A stretch of 64,000 nucleotides of DNA, from contig NC_063259.1 of NCBI RefSeq assembly GCF_019578655.1, positions 3,770,001 through 3,834,000 of the forward strand, written 5' to 3'. This stretch comes from Ricinus communis (Eukaryota > Streptophyta > Magnoliopsida > Malpighiales > Euphorbiaceae). The stretch's first letter is position 1. The number at the start of each line of letters is the position of its first letter. The position numbers and the translations under genes were made by a program. The notes beneath the pieces are model-generated. The model made no database searches and was not told the DNA's origin. It saw nothing but the letters and a program-made list of their open reading frames with translations. Shown here one piece after another: positions 11,318 to 25,074 of the stretch.

Positions 11318-14300
11318 TCCGCAGACAGTTTTTAATGTTTACAAATAAATTCCTCTTATGTGGTTTTTTATATTAAAAGATATACCCCTTTTATGGGGTG
11401 GTTTTCTCATACTTACAAATATATCACTCTTGTGGGGTTGTCTTCTCATATTCAGAAATATACCCCTTTTATGGGGTTATTTTCTCATACTCACAAATGT
11501 ACCCACTTACGGGATTATTTTGTTATATTGACAAATATACTCTTTTTACGGGGTTGTTTTCTTATACTCACAATATACTCTTCTTACGAGGTTGTTTACT
11601 CATATTAAAAATGTACCCCTTTTACGGGATTATTTTCTGAGACTCATAAATATATTCCTCTTATGGGTTATTTTCTTATATTAATCCCTCTTTTATGTGG
11701 TTGTGTTCTCATACTTAAAAATATACCTTTTTTACGGGGTTGTTTTCTCTATTCATAAATATAACCCTTTTATGGGGTTGTTTTCTCATACTCATAAATA
11801 TTTCCTACTCAGAGGGTGGCTTTCTCATATTAAAGAATAAACCCACTCTATTTTCTTATACTCGTAAATATACCCTCTTACGGGGTTGTTTTCTCATATT
11901 CATAATTATATCCCTTTTACGAGGTTTGTTTCCCATGCTCATAAATGTACCGCACTTACGGGGTTATTTTCTTATATTGACAAATATACCCCTTTTATGG
12001 GTTTATTTTCTCATATTGATAAATATACCCCTTTTAAGGGGTTGTTTTCTCGTACTCATAAATATAACCCTCTTACATGGTTTTTTCTAATATTCACAAA
12101 TATACTACTCTTACAAGGTTGTTTTCTAATATTAAAAAATATACCCTTTTTACATGGTTGTTTTCTCATACTCACAAATATACCCCTCTTACAGGTTCAT
12201 TTTCTCATACTCATAAATATATCACTCTTACAAAGTTTTTTCTCACACTCACAAATATACCACTATTACGGGGTTGTTTTCTAATATTTATAAATATATC
12301 CCTCATATAAGGTTGTTTTCTCATATTCATCAATATACCACTTTTACGGGGTTGTTTTCTTACAGTCACAAATATACCCCTCTTACACTTTCATTTTTTA
12401 ATATTTACAATATATCCCTCTTACGGGGTTGTTTTCTAATATCTACAAATATACCTCTCTTATGGGGTTGTTTTTCATATTCATAAATATACTCCTTATT
12501 TTTTCATACTCACAAATGTACTGCACTTACGGGGTGGTTTACTTATATTCATAAATATACCCCTTTTACAGGGTTGCTTTCTTCTCATGTTTAAAAATAT
12601 ACCACTTTTACAAGGTTGTTTTCTCATACTTATAAATATACCCCTCTTATGGGGTTGTTTTCTCATATGTAGAAATATAGCCCTTTTACGGGGGTGTTTT
12701 CTTATACTCACAAATATACCCCTCTTTTGGAGTTGTTTTCTAATGTTTACAAATATATCCCTCTTACACGGTTGCTTTCTAATATTCACAAATATACCAC
12801 TCTTACATGGTTGTATTCACATACTAAAAAATATACCCCTTTTACATGATTGTTTTTTCATACTCACAAATATACCCCTCTTATAGGTTCATTTTCTCAT
12901 ACTCATAAATATACCACTTTTACAAGGTTATTTTCTCACACTCACAAATATACCATTATTACGGGGTAGTTTCTAATATTTACAAATATTCCCCTCGTAC
13001 AGGGTTATTTTCTCATATTCATAAATATACCCCTCTTACGGGGTCATTTTTTAATATTTACAAATATATCCCTCTTACGGGGTTGTTTTCTAATATCTAC
13101 AAATATACCTCTCTTACGGGGTTGTTTTCTCATATTCATAAATATACCCCTTGTTTTCTCATGCTAAAAAATACACTGCACTTATGGGGTTGTTTACTTA
13201 TATTCATAAATATACCCCTTTTATGGGGTTGCATTCTTCTTATGTTAAAAAATATACCTCTGTTACAAGGTTATTTTCTCATACTTATAAATATACCCCT
13301 CCTATGGTGTTGTTTTATCATATTAAAATATACCCCTTTTACGGGGTTGTTTTCTCATACTCACAAATATACCCCTCTCTCAAAGTTGTTTTCTAATGTT
13401 TACAAATATACCCTTTTTACGGGTTGCTTTCTTTTTTTAAAAGACATACCACTTTTACGGAGTTATCTTCTCATATTTAAAATTATATCCCCCTCCCATC
13501 TTACGGGGTTGTTTTGTCCTATATATAAATCTACACCTTTTACGGAGTTATTTTCTCATACTCACAAGTGTACCTACTTACGCAGTTGTTTCCTGATATT
13601 GACAAATACACCCCTTTTACGGTTTTTTATTCATACTCATAAATATACCCCTCTTACGGGGTTGTTTTCTCCTATATATAAATATACAAGTTTTACGGAG
13701 TTATTTTCTCATACTTACAAATGTGCCGCACTTACGAATTGTTTTCTTATATTGATAAATATGCCCTTTTACAGGGTTGCTTTATTTACATGTTAAAAAA
13801 TATACCCCTTTTACGCGGTTATTTTCTCATACTTACAAATATACCCCTCTAATAGGGTTATTTTCTCATATTCATAAATATACCCCTTTTACGGGGTTGT
13901 TTTCTCATACTCACAAATATACCCCTCTTTCGGAGTTGTTTTCTAATATTTAAAAATATATCCCTTTTACAGGGTTGTTTTCTTATATTAAAAGATATAT
14001 CCCTTTTAAGGGGTACTTTTCTCATACTCACAAATATACCACTCTCATGGGATTGTTTTCTCTCATTCATAAATATACACCTTTTACGAGGTTATTTTCT
14101 CATACTGACAAATGTGCCCACTTATGCGGTTATTTTCTTACTTTGTCAAATATACCCCTTCTATGGGGTTGTTTTCTCATACTAAAAAATACACCCTCAC
14201 TTACGGGGTTGTTTTTAATTATTTACAAATATACTCCTTTTCGGGGTTGTCTTCTCATACTCACAAATATATCTTTTTTACGGGGTTATTTTTTCATATT

Positions 14301-17300
14301 AAAAAATATGCCCCTTTTACGGGGTGGTTTTCTCATACTGCTAAATGTACCATTTTTCGGTGTTTGTTTCTCACAGTCATAATTATACCCCTCTTATGGG
14401 GTTATTTTCCCATATTCAAAAATATATCCTTCTTACTGGGTTAGTTTCTCATACTCACAAATGTAACGCATTTACGGGGTTCTTTTCTTATATTGACAAA
14501 TATACCCCTTTTATCGGATTATTTTCTCGTACTCATAAATATACCCCTCTTGCGTGGTTATGTTCTAATAGTCATAAATATATCTCTCTTACAGTATTGT
14601 ATTCTCATATTAAAAAATATACCCCTTTTATATGGTTGTTTTCTGATACTCACAAATATACCATTCTTACAGGTTTGTTTTCTCATAATCATAAATATAC
14701 CACTTTTACGAGGTTATTTTCTCACACTCACAAATATACCATTATTAAAGGATTGTTTTCTAGTATTTACAAATATACCCCTCATACGGGGTTGTTTTCT
14801 CATATTCATAAATATACCCTTTTTACGGGGTTGTTTTTTCACATTCACAAATATACCCCTCTTGCGGGCTTATTTTTTTAATATTTATAAATATATCCCT
14901 CTTTCGGGTTGTTTTCTAATATTTATAAATATATCTCTATTACAGGGTTGTTTTTCATATTAAAAAATAAGCCACTTTTATGGGCTTATTTTCTCGTACT
15001 CACAAATGTACCCCAGGGTTGTTTTCTTACATTCATAGATATACCCCTTTACGGGGTTATTCTTTCATATTAAAAAATATACCGATTTTATATAATTAGT
15101 TTATCATACTAAAAAATATACCCCTCATATAGGGTAATTTCTCATATTCATAAAGATACTCTTTTTATGAGGTTGTTTTCTCACACTCACAAATATACTC
15201 CTGTTATGGATTTGTTTTCTCATATTCATAAATATACACCTTTTACAGTATTATTTTCTCAGACTCATAAATGTACCTAATTACGCAGTTGTTTTCTTAT
15301 ATTGACAAATATACGCCTTTTACGGGATTGTTTTCTAATACTAATAGATATTACAAATATACCCCTTTTATGGTGATATCTTCTCATACTAAAAAATATA
15401 CCTCTTTTACGGGATTGTTTTCTCATATTAAAACATATACCCCTTATATGGGATAGTCTTCTTAAACTCACAAATGTACCCCTTTTACGGGGTTGTTTAT
15501 TCATACTCAAAAATATACCCCTCTTATGAGGTTGTTTTCTCCTGTACATAAATATAAACCTTTTATGGAGTTATTTTCTCATACTCATAGATGTACCCAC
15601 TTACACTGTTGTTTTCTGATATTGACAAATATATTCTTTTTACAAAGTTGTTTATTCATACTCATAAATATACCCCTCTTACAAGGTTGTTTTCTCATAT
15701 TTATAAATATATCCTTTTTACGGGGTTAGCTTCCCATACTCACAAATGTATCGCACCTACGGGGTTCTTTTCTTATATTGACAAATATACCTCTTTATGG
15801 GGCTATTTTCTCATACTCATAAATATCCAAATCTTACGTGGTTGTTCTCTAATATTCACAAATATACCACTCTTACAGGGTTGTTTTCTCTCTTACAGGT
15901 TCATTTTCTCATACTCATAAATGTACCACTTTTACGAGGTTATTTTCTCACACTCACACATATACCATTATTACAGGGTAGTTTTCTAGTATTTACAAAT
16001 ATACCACTCATACAGGGTTGTTTTCTCATATTCATAAATTTACTCCTTTTATGGGGTTATTTTCTCACACTCACAAATATACCCCTTTTACGGGCTTATT
16101 TTTTAAAATTTACAAATATATCCCTCTTAGGGGTTGTTTCCTAATATCTACAAATATACCTCTCTTACAGGGTTGTTTTCTCATATTCATAAATATACCC
16201 CCTGTTTTCTCATACTCACAAATGTATCGCACTTACGCGGTTGTTTACTTATATTCATAAATATACCCCTTTTATGAGGTTGCTTTCTTCTCATGTTAAA
16301 AAATATACCCCTGTTACAAGGTTGTTTTCTCATACTATAAAAGAGGGGTTATTTTCTCATAGTCAGAAATATGCCCTTTCTACGGGGTTATTTTCTCATA
16401 CTCACAAATATACCCCTCTTTTGAAGTTGTTTTCTAATATTTACAAATATATCTCTTACGGAGTTGCTTTCTTTTATTAAAAGATATACAACTTTTACTG
16501 ATTTATCTTATCATATTTAAAAATATATCCCCCTTACGGGGTTGTTTTCTACTATATATAAATCTACACCTTTTATGGAGTTATTTTCTCATACTCACAA
16601 GTGTACCCACTTATGCGGTTGTTTTATGATATTGACATATGTACCTCTTTGGGGTTGTTTATTCATACTCATAAATATACCCCTTTTACGGGGTTGTTTT
16701 CTCCTATATATAAATATACGAGTTTTACGGAGTTATTTTCTCATACTTACAAATGTGCCGCACTAACGAATTATTTTCTTATATTGATAAATATGCCCTT
16801 TTTACGGGGTTGCTTTATTTTTATGTTAAAAAATATACCCCTTTTATGGGATTGTTTTCTCATACTTACAAATATACCCTTCTAATGGGGTTGTTTTCTC
16901 ATATATATAAATATACCCCTTTTACGGGGTTGTTTTCTCATACTCACAAATATACCACTCTTTCGGAGTTTTTTTCTAATATTTACAAATATATCCCTCT
17001 TACGAAGTTGTTTTCTTATATTAAAAGATATATCCCTTTTACAGGGTTGTTTTCTCATACTCACAAACATACCCCTCTCAAAGGATTGTCTTCTCACATT
17101 CATAAATATACACCTTTTACAAGTTTATTTTCTCATACTCACAAATGTGCCCACTTATGCGGTTGTTTTCTTACATTAACAAATATACCTCTTCTATGGG
17201 GTTGTTTTCTCATACTCACAAATATACCCCACTTACAAACATACCGCTTTTACGAGATTGTCTTTTCATACTCACAAATATACATTTTTTACGGGGTTAT

Positions 17301-20300
17301 TTTCTCATATTAAAAAATATACCCTTTTAGAGGGTGATTTTCTCGTACTCCCAAATGTACCCCTTTTACGATGTTGTTTTCTCATACTCATAAACATACC
17401 CCTTTTCCGGGGTTGTTTTCTCATATTTATAAATATACCCCTTTTACGGGATTAGTTTTCCATACTCACAAATGTACGGCGTTTACAGGGTTGTTTTCTT
17501 ATATTTACAAATATACCCCTTTTATGGGATTGTTTTCTCGCACTCATAAATATATCCCTCTTATGTTTTTGTTTTCTATTATTCACAAATATACCACTAT
17601 TACAAGGTTGTTTTCTCATATTAAAAAATATACCCCTTTTACATGGTTGTTTTCTCATACTCAGAAATATACCCCTCTTACAGGTTCATTTTTTCATACT
17701 CACAAATATACCATTTTTACAAGGTTATTTTCTCACACTCACAAATATACCATTATTACGGGGTAGTTTTCTAATATTTACAAATATAACCCTCGTACAG
17801 GTTTGTTTTCTCATATTCATAAGTATACCCCCATTTACGGAGTGGTTTTCTCATACTCACAAATATACCTATCTTATGGGCTCATTTTTTAATATTTACA
17901 AATATATCCCTCTTACGGGAATATTTTCTAATATCTACAAATATACCTCTCTTACGGGGTTATTTTCTCATATTCATAAATATACCCCTTATTTTCTCAT
18001 ACTCACAAATGTACCGCACTTATGGGGTTGTTTTCTCATATTCATAAATATATCCCTTTTACGGGGTTATTTTCTCACACTCACAAATATACCCCTCTTA
18101 CGGGCTCATTTTTTAATATTTACAAATATATCCCTCTTACATGGTTACTTTCTAATATTTATAAATATATCTCTTTTACATGATTGTTTTCTCATATTCA
18201 TAAATATACCCCTTTTACGGGGTTATTTTCTCATACTCACAAATATACCCCACTCATGGGATTGTTTTCTCACATTCATAAATATACACCTTTTACGGGG
18301 TTATTTTCTCATACTTACAAATGTGCCCACTTATGCGGTTATTTTCTTACATTGATAAATATACCCCCGTTGTTTTCAATTATTTACAAATATACCCCTT
18401 TTACGAGGCTGTCATCTCATACTTAAAAATATATCTTTTTACAGGGCTGTTTTCTCATATTAAAAAATATGCCTTTTTATGGGGTGGTTTTCTCACTCCC
18501 AAATGTACCCCTTTTATGACATTGTTTTCTCACACTCATAATTATACCCCTCTTACGGGGTTATTTTCTCATATTCATAAATGTATCCTTCTTACCGGGT
18601 TAGTTTCTCATACTCACAAATATACCGCTTTTACGGGGTTCTTTTCTTATATTGTCAAATATACCCCTTTTATCGGATTATTTTCTCATACTCATAAATA
18701 TACCCCTCTTACATGGTTGTATTCTAATATTCACAAATATGCCTTTCTTACAACGTTGTTTTCTTATATTAAAAATATACCCCTTTTACATGGTTGTTTT
18801 CTTATACCCATAAATATACCTCATATACAGGTTTTTTTTCTCATACTCATAAATATATCACTTTTACGAGGTTATTTTCTCACATTCACAAATATACCAC
18901 TGTTACGGGGTAGTTTTCTAGTATTTACAAATATATTTCTCTTATGGGATTAGTTTCTAATATTTACAAATATACCTCTATTACGGGTTTGTTTACTAAT
19001 ATTCATAAATATACGCCTTTTACATGGTTATTTTCTCATACTCACAAATGTACCGCACTTACTGGTTTGTTTTCTTATACTAATAAATATACCCCTCTTA
19101 CAGGGTTGTTTTCTAATATTTATAAATATACCCTCTTACGGAGTTCTTTTCTCATGTTCAAATATATACATCTTTTACACAATTATTTTCTCACACTCAC
19201 AAATATACTCGTCTCACGTGGTTATTTTCTAATGTTTACAAATATACCTGCCTTACGAGGTTGTTTTCTTATATTATAAAATATACTCCTTTTACGGGGT
19301 TATTTTCTCATACTCATAAATATACCCATGTTATGAGGTTGTTTTCTAATATTTTCAAATATACCCCTCTTACGGGATTGTTTTCTCATATTAAAAAATG
19401 TCCCTTTTATAAATTTATTTTCTCATACGCAAAATTGTACCCCTCTTACGAGGTTCTTTTCTCATATTCATAAATATACCACTTTTACCGGGATGCTTTC
19501 TCATACTTATAAATATACCTCTCGTACGGGTTTTTTTTCTCATATTCATAAATATACTCTTTTTACGGGGTTGTTTTTATGATATTCAAAAATATACCCC
19601 TCTTATTGGGTTATTTTCTAATATTTACAAATACACAGCTCTTACAGGGTTGCTTTCTTATACTAACAAATATACCCCTCATTCGGTGTTGTTTTCTCAA
19701 ATTTATAAAGATACCCTTTTTATGAGATTGTTCTCTCATACTCACAAATATATCCTAATTACGGGGTTGTTTTCTTATATTGACGGGTATACCCCTTTTA
19801 CGGGGTTATTTTCTCATACTCACAAATATACCCCGTTTAAGGGGTTTCTTTAATATCTACAAATATATGTGTCTTACAGTGTTGTTTTCTCCTAATAAAA
19901 ACGATAGGCATTTTACGGAGTTGCTTTCTCATGCTTACAAATATACCCCTTGTACTGGGTTGCTTTCTCTGACTCATAAATTTACCTTTTTTACGAGGTT
20001 ATTTTCTAGTACTCACAAATATACCCCTCTTACAGGGTTATATTCTAATATTTACAATTATACCCCTCTTACGTTGTTGTTTTCTCATATTAAAAGATAT
20101 ACCCTTTTTACGAGGTTGTTTATTTTCTCATACTCACAAATATACCCCTCTTAATTGGTTGTTTTCTCACACCTAGAAATATACCCATGTCACGGGGTTG
20201 TTTTCTAATATTTTGAAATATACCCCTCTTACGGGGTGTTTTCTCATATTAAAAAAATATGTCCCTTTTACGGAATTATTTTCTCATACTCACAAATATA

Positions 20301-21387
20301 CCCCTCGTACGTGTTTATTTTCTCATATTCATAAATATACTCTTTTTGTGGGGTTGTTCTCTCACACTCCCAAATATACCCCTCTAATGGGGTTGTTTTC
20401 TAATATTTACAAAAATACCGCTCTTACGGGGTTGCTTTCTTACACTCATAAATATACCCCTCATTCGGTGTTGTTTTCTCATATTCATAAAGAAACCCTT
20501 TTTACGAGGTTGCTTTCTCATACTCACAAATATACCCCACATACAAGATTGTTTTCTTATATTCTAGAAAATACCCTTGATACGGGGTTGTTTTCTCATA
20601 CTCGTAAATATACTCCTTTTATAAGGTTGTTTTCTCATACTCACAAATATACCATTGTTAGGGGGTTGTTTTCTAATATTTACAAATATACCCATCTTAC
20701 GGGTTGTATCCTCTTATTAGAAAATATACCTGTTTTTATGGGGTTGTTTTCTCATACTCATAAATATACCTTCTTTACGAGGCTGTTTTCTCATACTCAC
20801 AAATATTATAAGGTCATTATCTAATATTTTCAAACATACGCCAATTACGAGGTTATTTTCTAATATTAAAAATTATCCCCCTTTTACGAGGTTGTTTTCT
20901 CATACTCACAAATATCCCCCTGCTCTGGGGTTGTTTTCTAATATTCACAAATATACCCCTCTTATGAGGCTATTTTCTAATATTTACAAATACATCGCTA
21001 TTACGAGGTTGCTTTCTTATACACCCTTCTTCAAATATACCCCTCATTCGGTGTTATTTTCTCATATTCATAAAGATACCCTTTTTACGAGGTTGTTCTC
21101 TCATACTCATAAATATACCCCACTTATGGGGTTGTTTTCTTATATTGACAGGTATACTCTTTTTACGGGGTTATTTTCTCAAACTGACAAATATACCCCG
21201 TTTAGGGAGTTTCTTTAATATTTACAAATATACATGTCATATGGGGTTGTTTTTTCCTATTAAAAACTATACGCGTTTTACGGAGTTGCTTTCTCATGCT
21301 TACAAATATAGCCCTTGTACGGGGTTACTTTCTCTGACTCATAAATTTACCACTTTTACGTGGTTATTTTCTAGTACTCATAAAGAT
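11318..21387 (+). repeat. 39-bp satellite, 10-kb block B (left copy)
   Basis: Satellite collinear over about 10 kb with about 42922-52910 (offset about 31.5-31.6 kb). Shortened monomers that lack the middle of the unit lie near 12490, 13147, 16197 and 17990. They recur near 44048, 44705, 47815 and 49558 in the same order and spacing. Another shared landmark is TATATCCCCCTCCC at about 13485 and 45043. Within the block, 13083-13800 resembles 16140-16880, so an internal period near 3.06 kb is also present. The block ends at the left terminus of element 2. Confidence 0.92.
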
Positions 21388-22120
21388 TGATATTTTTGCC
21401 GTTTTGGTTGCTTAAATTGAGCAAACAGATTGCTGCTCGGGTACAACTAGCTATATGACCCTTGCTAAGTAATTTGGGAATTATTAAATCTATAGAAGTC
21501 AGATTGAGTAATTCTTCTGGGAGATGAAACTAGACACATAAAAGTATATGTCTATTTAATACAAGATTTTTGTCTTAAGCCAATTTTGCCCAGCAATAAA
21601 TATACTTTGGTACTAAATTCTGTCTAAAAAACAGAGATGTTGGAGATTAGTTTTATGCTATTTATTTGATGTTAATTTGAGTTAAATTAGTATATAGCTA
21701 GATGAAACATGTTTATATGATATTAAAATAGTAATTGAGAGTCTTAGAGGAAGAGTTAGACCTATGAATTAGAGAGGGGATGATAATGCATTAGAACTAG
21801 CATTTACATGAATATTTGGAATAGGCATGAAATGTGAATTGATGAATGTGTTAACAGGAACTCAAAGGCTTGGAAAGGAAGTTATGGAGAAAGGAGGTTC
21901 TTCTATGCTGAAGGAATAAGTGTATTTTGAGTAAGTAAATAGTTAATATTTGCTATATTTATATATTTAATCAAATGTTTCGTAAATGGTTGTGTTTGCT
22001 TAATATTGTGTTATGTTTGAATGAATGAGATGGAAATGATTGGTGTTGAGTGTAACAATTGTTATTGCTTGAATATGATATAAGTGTGTATGTGCATATG
22101 AATGGTGGATTCCCTTGTGA

Positions 22121-22137
22121 ATATATATATATATATA
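22121..22137. repeat. (AT)n microsatellite
   Basis: A run of about eight AT dinucleotides inside the LTR-like region of element 2. It ends in ATATAAAG, so it could also have served as a TATA box; that role is only a guess. Confidence 0.8.
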
Positions 22138-22183
22138 AAGCCTTGGGAGGCTAAAGCCTAGAGAGGCTATAAAAGTGTGTAAT

Positions 22184-22240
22184 GTGAGGATGAGGCGGAG
22201 CAGCTTACATGTGCGATAGGTGAGGATGAGGCGGAGCAGC
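22184..22240. repeat. 21-bp direct repeat, two copies
   Basis: GTGAGGATGAGGCGGAGCAG followed by C occurs at 22184-22204 and again at 22220-22240, a 36-bp spacing. It lies in the segment that element 1 lacks. Function unknown. Confidence 0.85.
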
Positions 22241-23340
22241 ACATTAAAGGGGATCCACAAGCCATCAAAACTAACCATAATTGCTGAATTGTATTTTTTT
22301 TATGATGGTTGTAATGAATTGAGTAGAATGGTATGAACTTATGCATAAATTATGAATCATGGTAAGTTATGTGATTAGGTGGAAATTGTATCAAGTGTAT
22401 ATGATATAGATTATATTGATTATTTATTTACTGAGCTGGAGGCTCACCCCTCTCCAATTTTTTTTTTCAGGTTTGTAAATAGTAGTGCATCAGTTGGTTG
22501 TATCCGAAGTCTAGCTTTTAGCAGTTCTATCAGGTTGGGTCAGTTTTGCGGAGTCTCCTCCTAATGCATTTTGTATGTAGTTATGTGATGTATATGGAAG
22601 TATGCCTTGTAAGGCATAAGAAGATGTTTTGAATACTTGTTAAATGATGTTTAAGTATAATCATATGTTTACATGTTAATAACCTTGTGTCTTGATTCTT
22701 AACAATCTGCATATTGACCTATCTACATGTAGTATATAGTCTACGATGTTTTTTTGCTACCTGGCAAATGTCTGTTGGTTAGCATGTAACGGGGTTGTGA
22801 CACGCTGCATCCGACACGCCCGTGTTCTGCCATGTGTGCGCGACACGGGCCATGTCCGAGCCGTGCTCCCAACCAAACTGTGTTCTCAGCTGCCTAAGAA
22901 TCAACAGGGTTGTGACACGGCCATGTTGATGTACACAGGCCGTGTTATAAACCATGTGACTCTCGGGAACCGTGTAAGTCTTCAACTTTTATATCCCAAC
23001 ACGCCCTAGGGAATAGGACACGTGCTGTGTGGTAGGCCGTGTGACTCTCAGAAACTGTGTAACTTCGTCTTTTCCCATCCAACACGCACTAGGAAGTTGG
23101 GCACGGGCCGTGTAAAGTAGCATGGGCTGTGTTTCAAACCGAGCTGGTCCCGGATTAAAGCCTAGAAATGTGCTTTTGCTCCATTTTTTTACACTAACAC
23201 CTGTATAACTCAATAATTTACGCAACCAAGAATTTTTCATCCAAAATAACATAAAAATGAAAGTAGTTAAGTTCCAAACCAACTGAAATGTAAAATGAGC
23301 TAAGTATAAAGGATAAATTAAATCCTAAAAAAAACACAGA

Positions 23341-24660
23341 AATGTAAAAGATAAGCTCGGGAGTGCCTCCCGAGAGTGCTTCTTTTGACCAAGTCGTATA
23401 GCTGGACTCATACAGAAAGTCAATCTCACTGGAATAACACCATATTGACCCGCTCCTCCATCTTCAAACGATGGCCATTCACCTTGAAACTCCCTTTATC
23501 GAGATGATGCAACTCAACTGTACCATATAGGAACACCTACTGGATCACGAACGGTCTTGACCAGCGACTCCTAAGCTTCCCTAGGGAACAAACAGAGACG
23601 TGAATTATAGAGCATAACTCAGTCCCCAACTTGAAACTCCTTGGAGCCCCTCAATCGCTTGTCATGCCACTTCTTAGTCTGCTCCTTATAGATGAATGAG
23701 TTACCATATGCTTGCTAATGCCACTCATCCAACTCATTGAGCTGCCACTGTCTCTATGTACCTTTAGAATCAACATCAAAATTACAAGTTCTTAAGGCCT
23801 AAAGGGCTCCGTGCTCTAACTCAATAGGTAAATGGCAGACTTTCCCACATACAAGCCTATAGGGTGTAAAACCTGTAGAGGTACGATAGGCTATCCTGAA
23901 TGCCCAAAGTGCAACATCTAACTTATTTGCCCAATCCTTGCTACTCACCCCCAAGGTTTTCTCTAAAATGTGTTTCAAACCCCTATTGGTAACCTCTACT
24001 TGCCCACTAGTCTGTGGGTGATAGGGTGTAGAAAACCTGTAGGTCAGTCCTTATCGTTGAAGTACTCTCTCCAATTAAGCATTACAAAAATGAGTCCCTG
24101 TATCACTAATCAGTGCCTTAGGTATGCCAAACCTAGCAAACAATTGCTTAAGGAACTTAGTAACGACTCTAGCATCATTAGTGTGGAAAGCTTGCGCTTC
24201 CGGCCACTTAGAACAATACTCAACAGCAACAAGGATATACTTGTTTCTAAAAAAAGAAGGAAATGGCCCCATGAAGTCAATGCCCCAAACATCAAAAATC
24301 TCAACCGTTTGAATGCTTGTTTGGGGCATCTCATCATGAGTAGAGATGTTACCTGATCTTTAGCAAGCATCACAAACCTGCACGAATGCTCTAGCATCTC
24401 GAAAATAGTCGACCAATAGAATCCAGCCTCCAAAACCTTCCTAGTAGTGTGGTTAGCTGCTTGATGACCTCCCATTATTCCGTCATGACAACGCCTCAAA
24501 ATCTGGAGGACCTTCTCCCCATACACGCATCTCTGAGTCACCTGGTCTGCACAAACTCGAAACAGAAAAGAGTCTTCCCAAATGTAGTACTTCAAATCAG
24601 CAAAGAATTTCTTTTTTTGTTGAAATGTTATACCCTTTGGTAAGACCTTTGCGACCAATT
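23341..24660 (-). pseudogene. pol: Integrase and post-integrase region of element 2 (broken)
   Basis: Minus-strand integrase. The N-terminal zinc region (YGEKVLQILRRCHDG, GGHQAANHTTRKVLEAGFYW) reads from about 24540 to 24430. A frameshift follows HSCRFVM. The catalytic core then has [15 protein letters not shown] at about 24260-24300, [13 protein letters not shown] at about 24075-24115 and TPYHPQTSGQVEVT at about 23990-24030. Those are the three acidic positions expected of a D-D-E integrase. The protein then runs into the typical Athila C-terminal stretch, with stops, ending near GGGAGTGCCTCCCGAG at about 23362. It is better preserved than the element 1 copy, which has a TAG in the third motif. 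Confidence 0.88.
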
Positions 24661-25074
24661 AATTTGCAAAATCGAAAAACCAAGGGACATCCAAAGATAC
24701 CTGAATAGAGCACAAGTACTCATCTGGAAAATTGTCATCAGTAGCCCTCTCATCATGTGCACCTTTTTTATCCTTGATCTCAATGTCGAATTCCTGTAAA
24801 AGCAAACTTCAACGAATGAGTCTCGGCTTAGGGTCTTGCTTTCCAAACAAGTACCTCAACGCCGAATGATCCGTGTAGACCACAGTCTTGGATAGCACCA
24901 AGTATGAGCGGAACTTGTCGAATGCATATACCATAGCAAGCAACTCCTTCTCAATAGTGGTATAGTGCTCTCAAGCATCAGTCAATGTCTTGCTAGCATA
25001 ATAAATAGGTTGGAACTTATTGTCAATCCTCTGTCCTAAAACAGCTCCAACTGCAAAATCACTAGCATCACACA
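24661..25074 (-). pseudogene. pol: RNase H of element 2 (deleted and broken)
   Basis: The ribonuclease H domain that would remove RNA from the RNA:DNA hybrid. [11 protein letters not shown] lies near 24935-24970, VYTD near 24875-24885, and LLQEFDIEIKDKK near 24770-24805. A TGA sits at 24971-24973, directly before EHYTT. The C-terminal AADHLSRLE stretch seen in element 1 is gone. About 60 bp is missing between two GCACC words at about 24757-24763, consistent with a deletion between short direct repeats. Confidence 0.85.

Larger units (their letters stand above)
21388..23340 (-). other. LTR-like region of element 2 (left end)
   Basis: Noncoding and LTR-like. It starts TGATATTTTTGCCG and carries a run of AT dinucleotides. 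At 22780-23130 there is a cluster of CACGG/CCGTG words, including two diverged copies of a roughly 95-bp subrepeat around GTGACTCTCGG. The inner LTR end and PPT are not found, so the junction with the integrase downstream region is a deletion scar. The part from about 21652 to 23020 is absent from element 1. Small plus-strand frames at 22379-22564 and 22746-23009 have no recognisable product. Confidence 0.65.

Noticed and set aside
22379..23009. Plus-strand frames in the left LTR region of element 2 as small genes
   Set aside because: They are short, show no recognisable domain, and lie in LTR-like sequence full of CACGG words.
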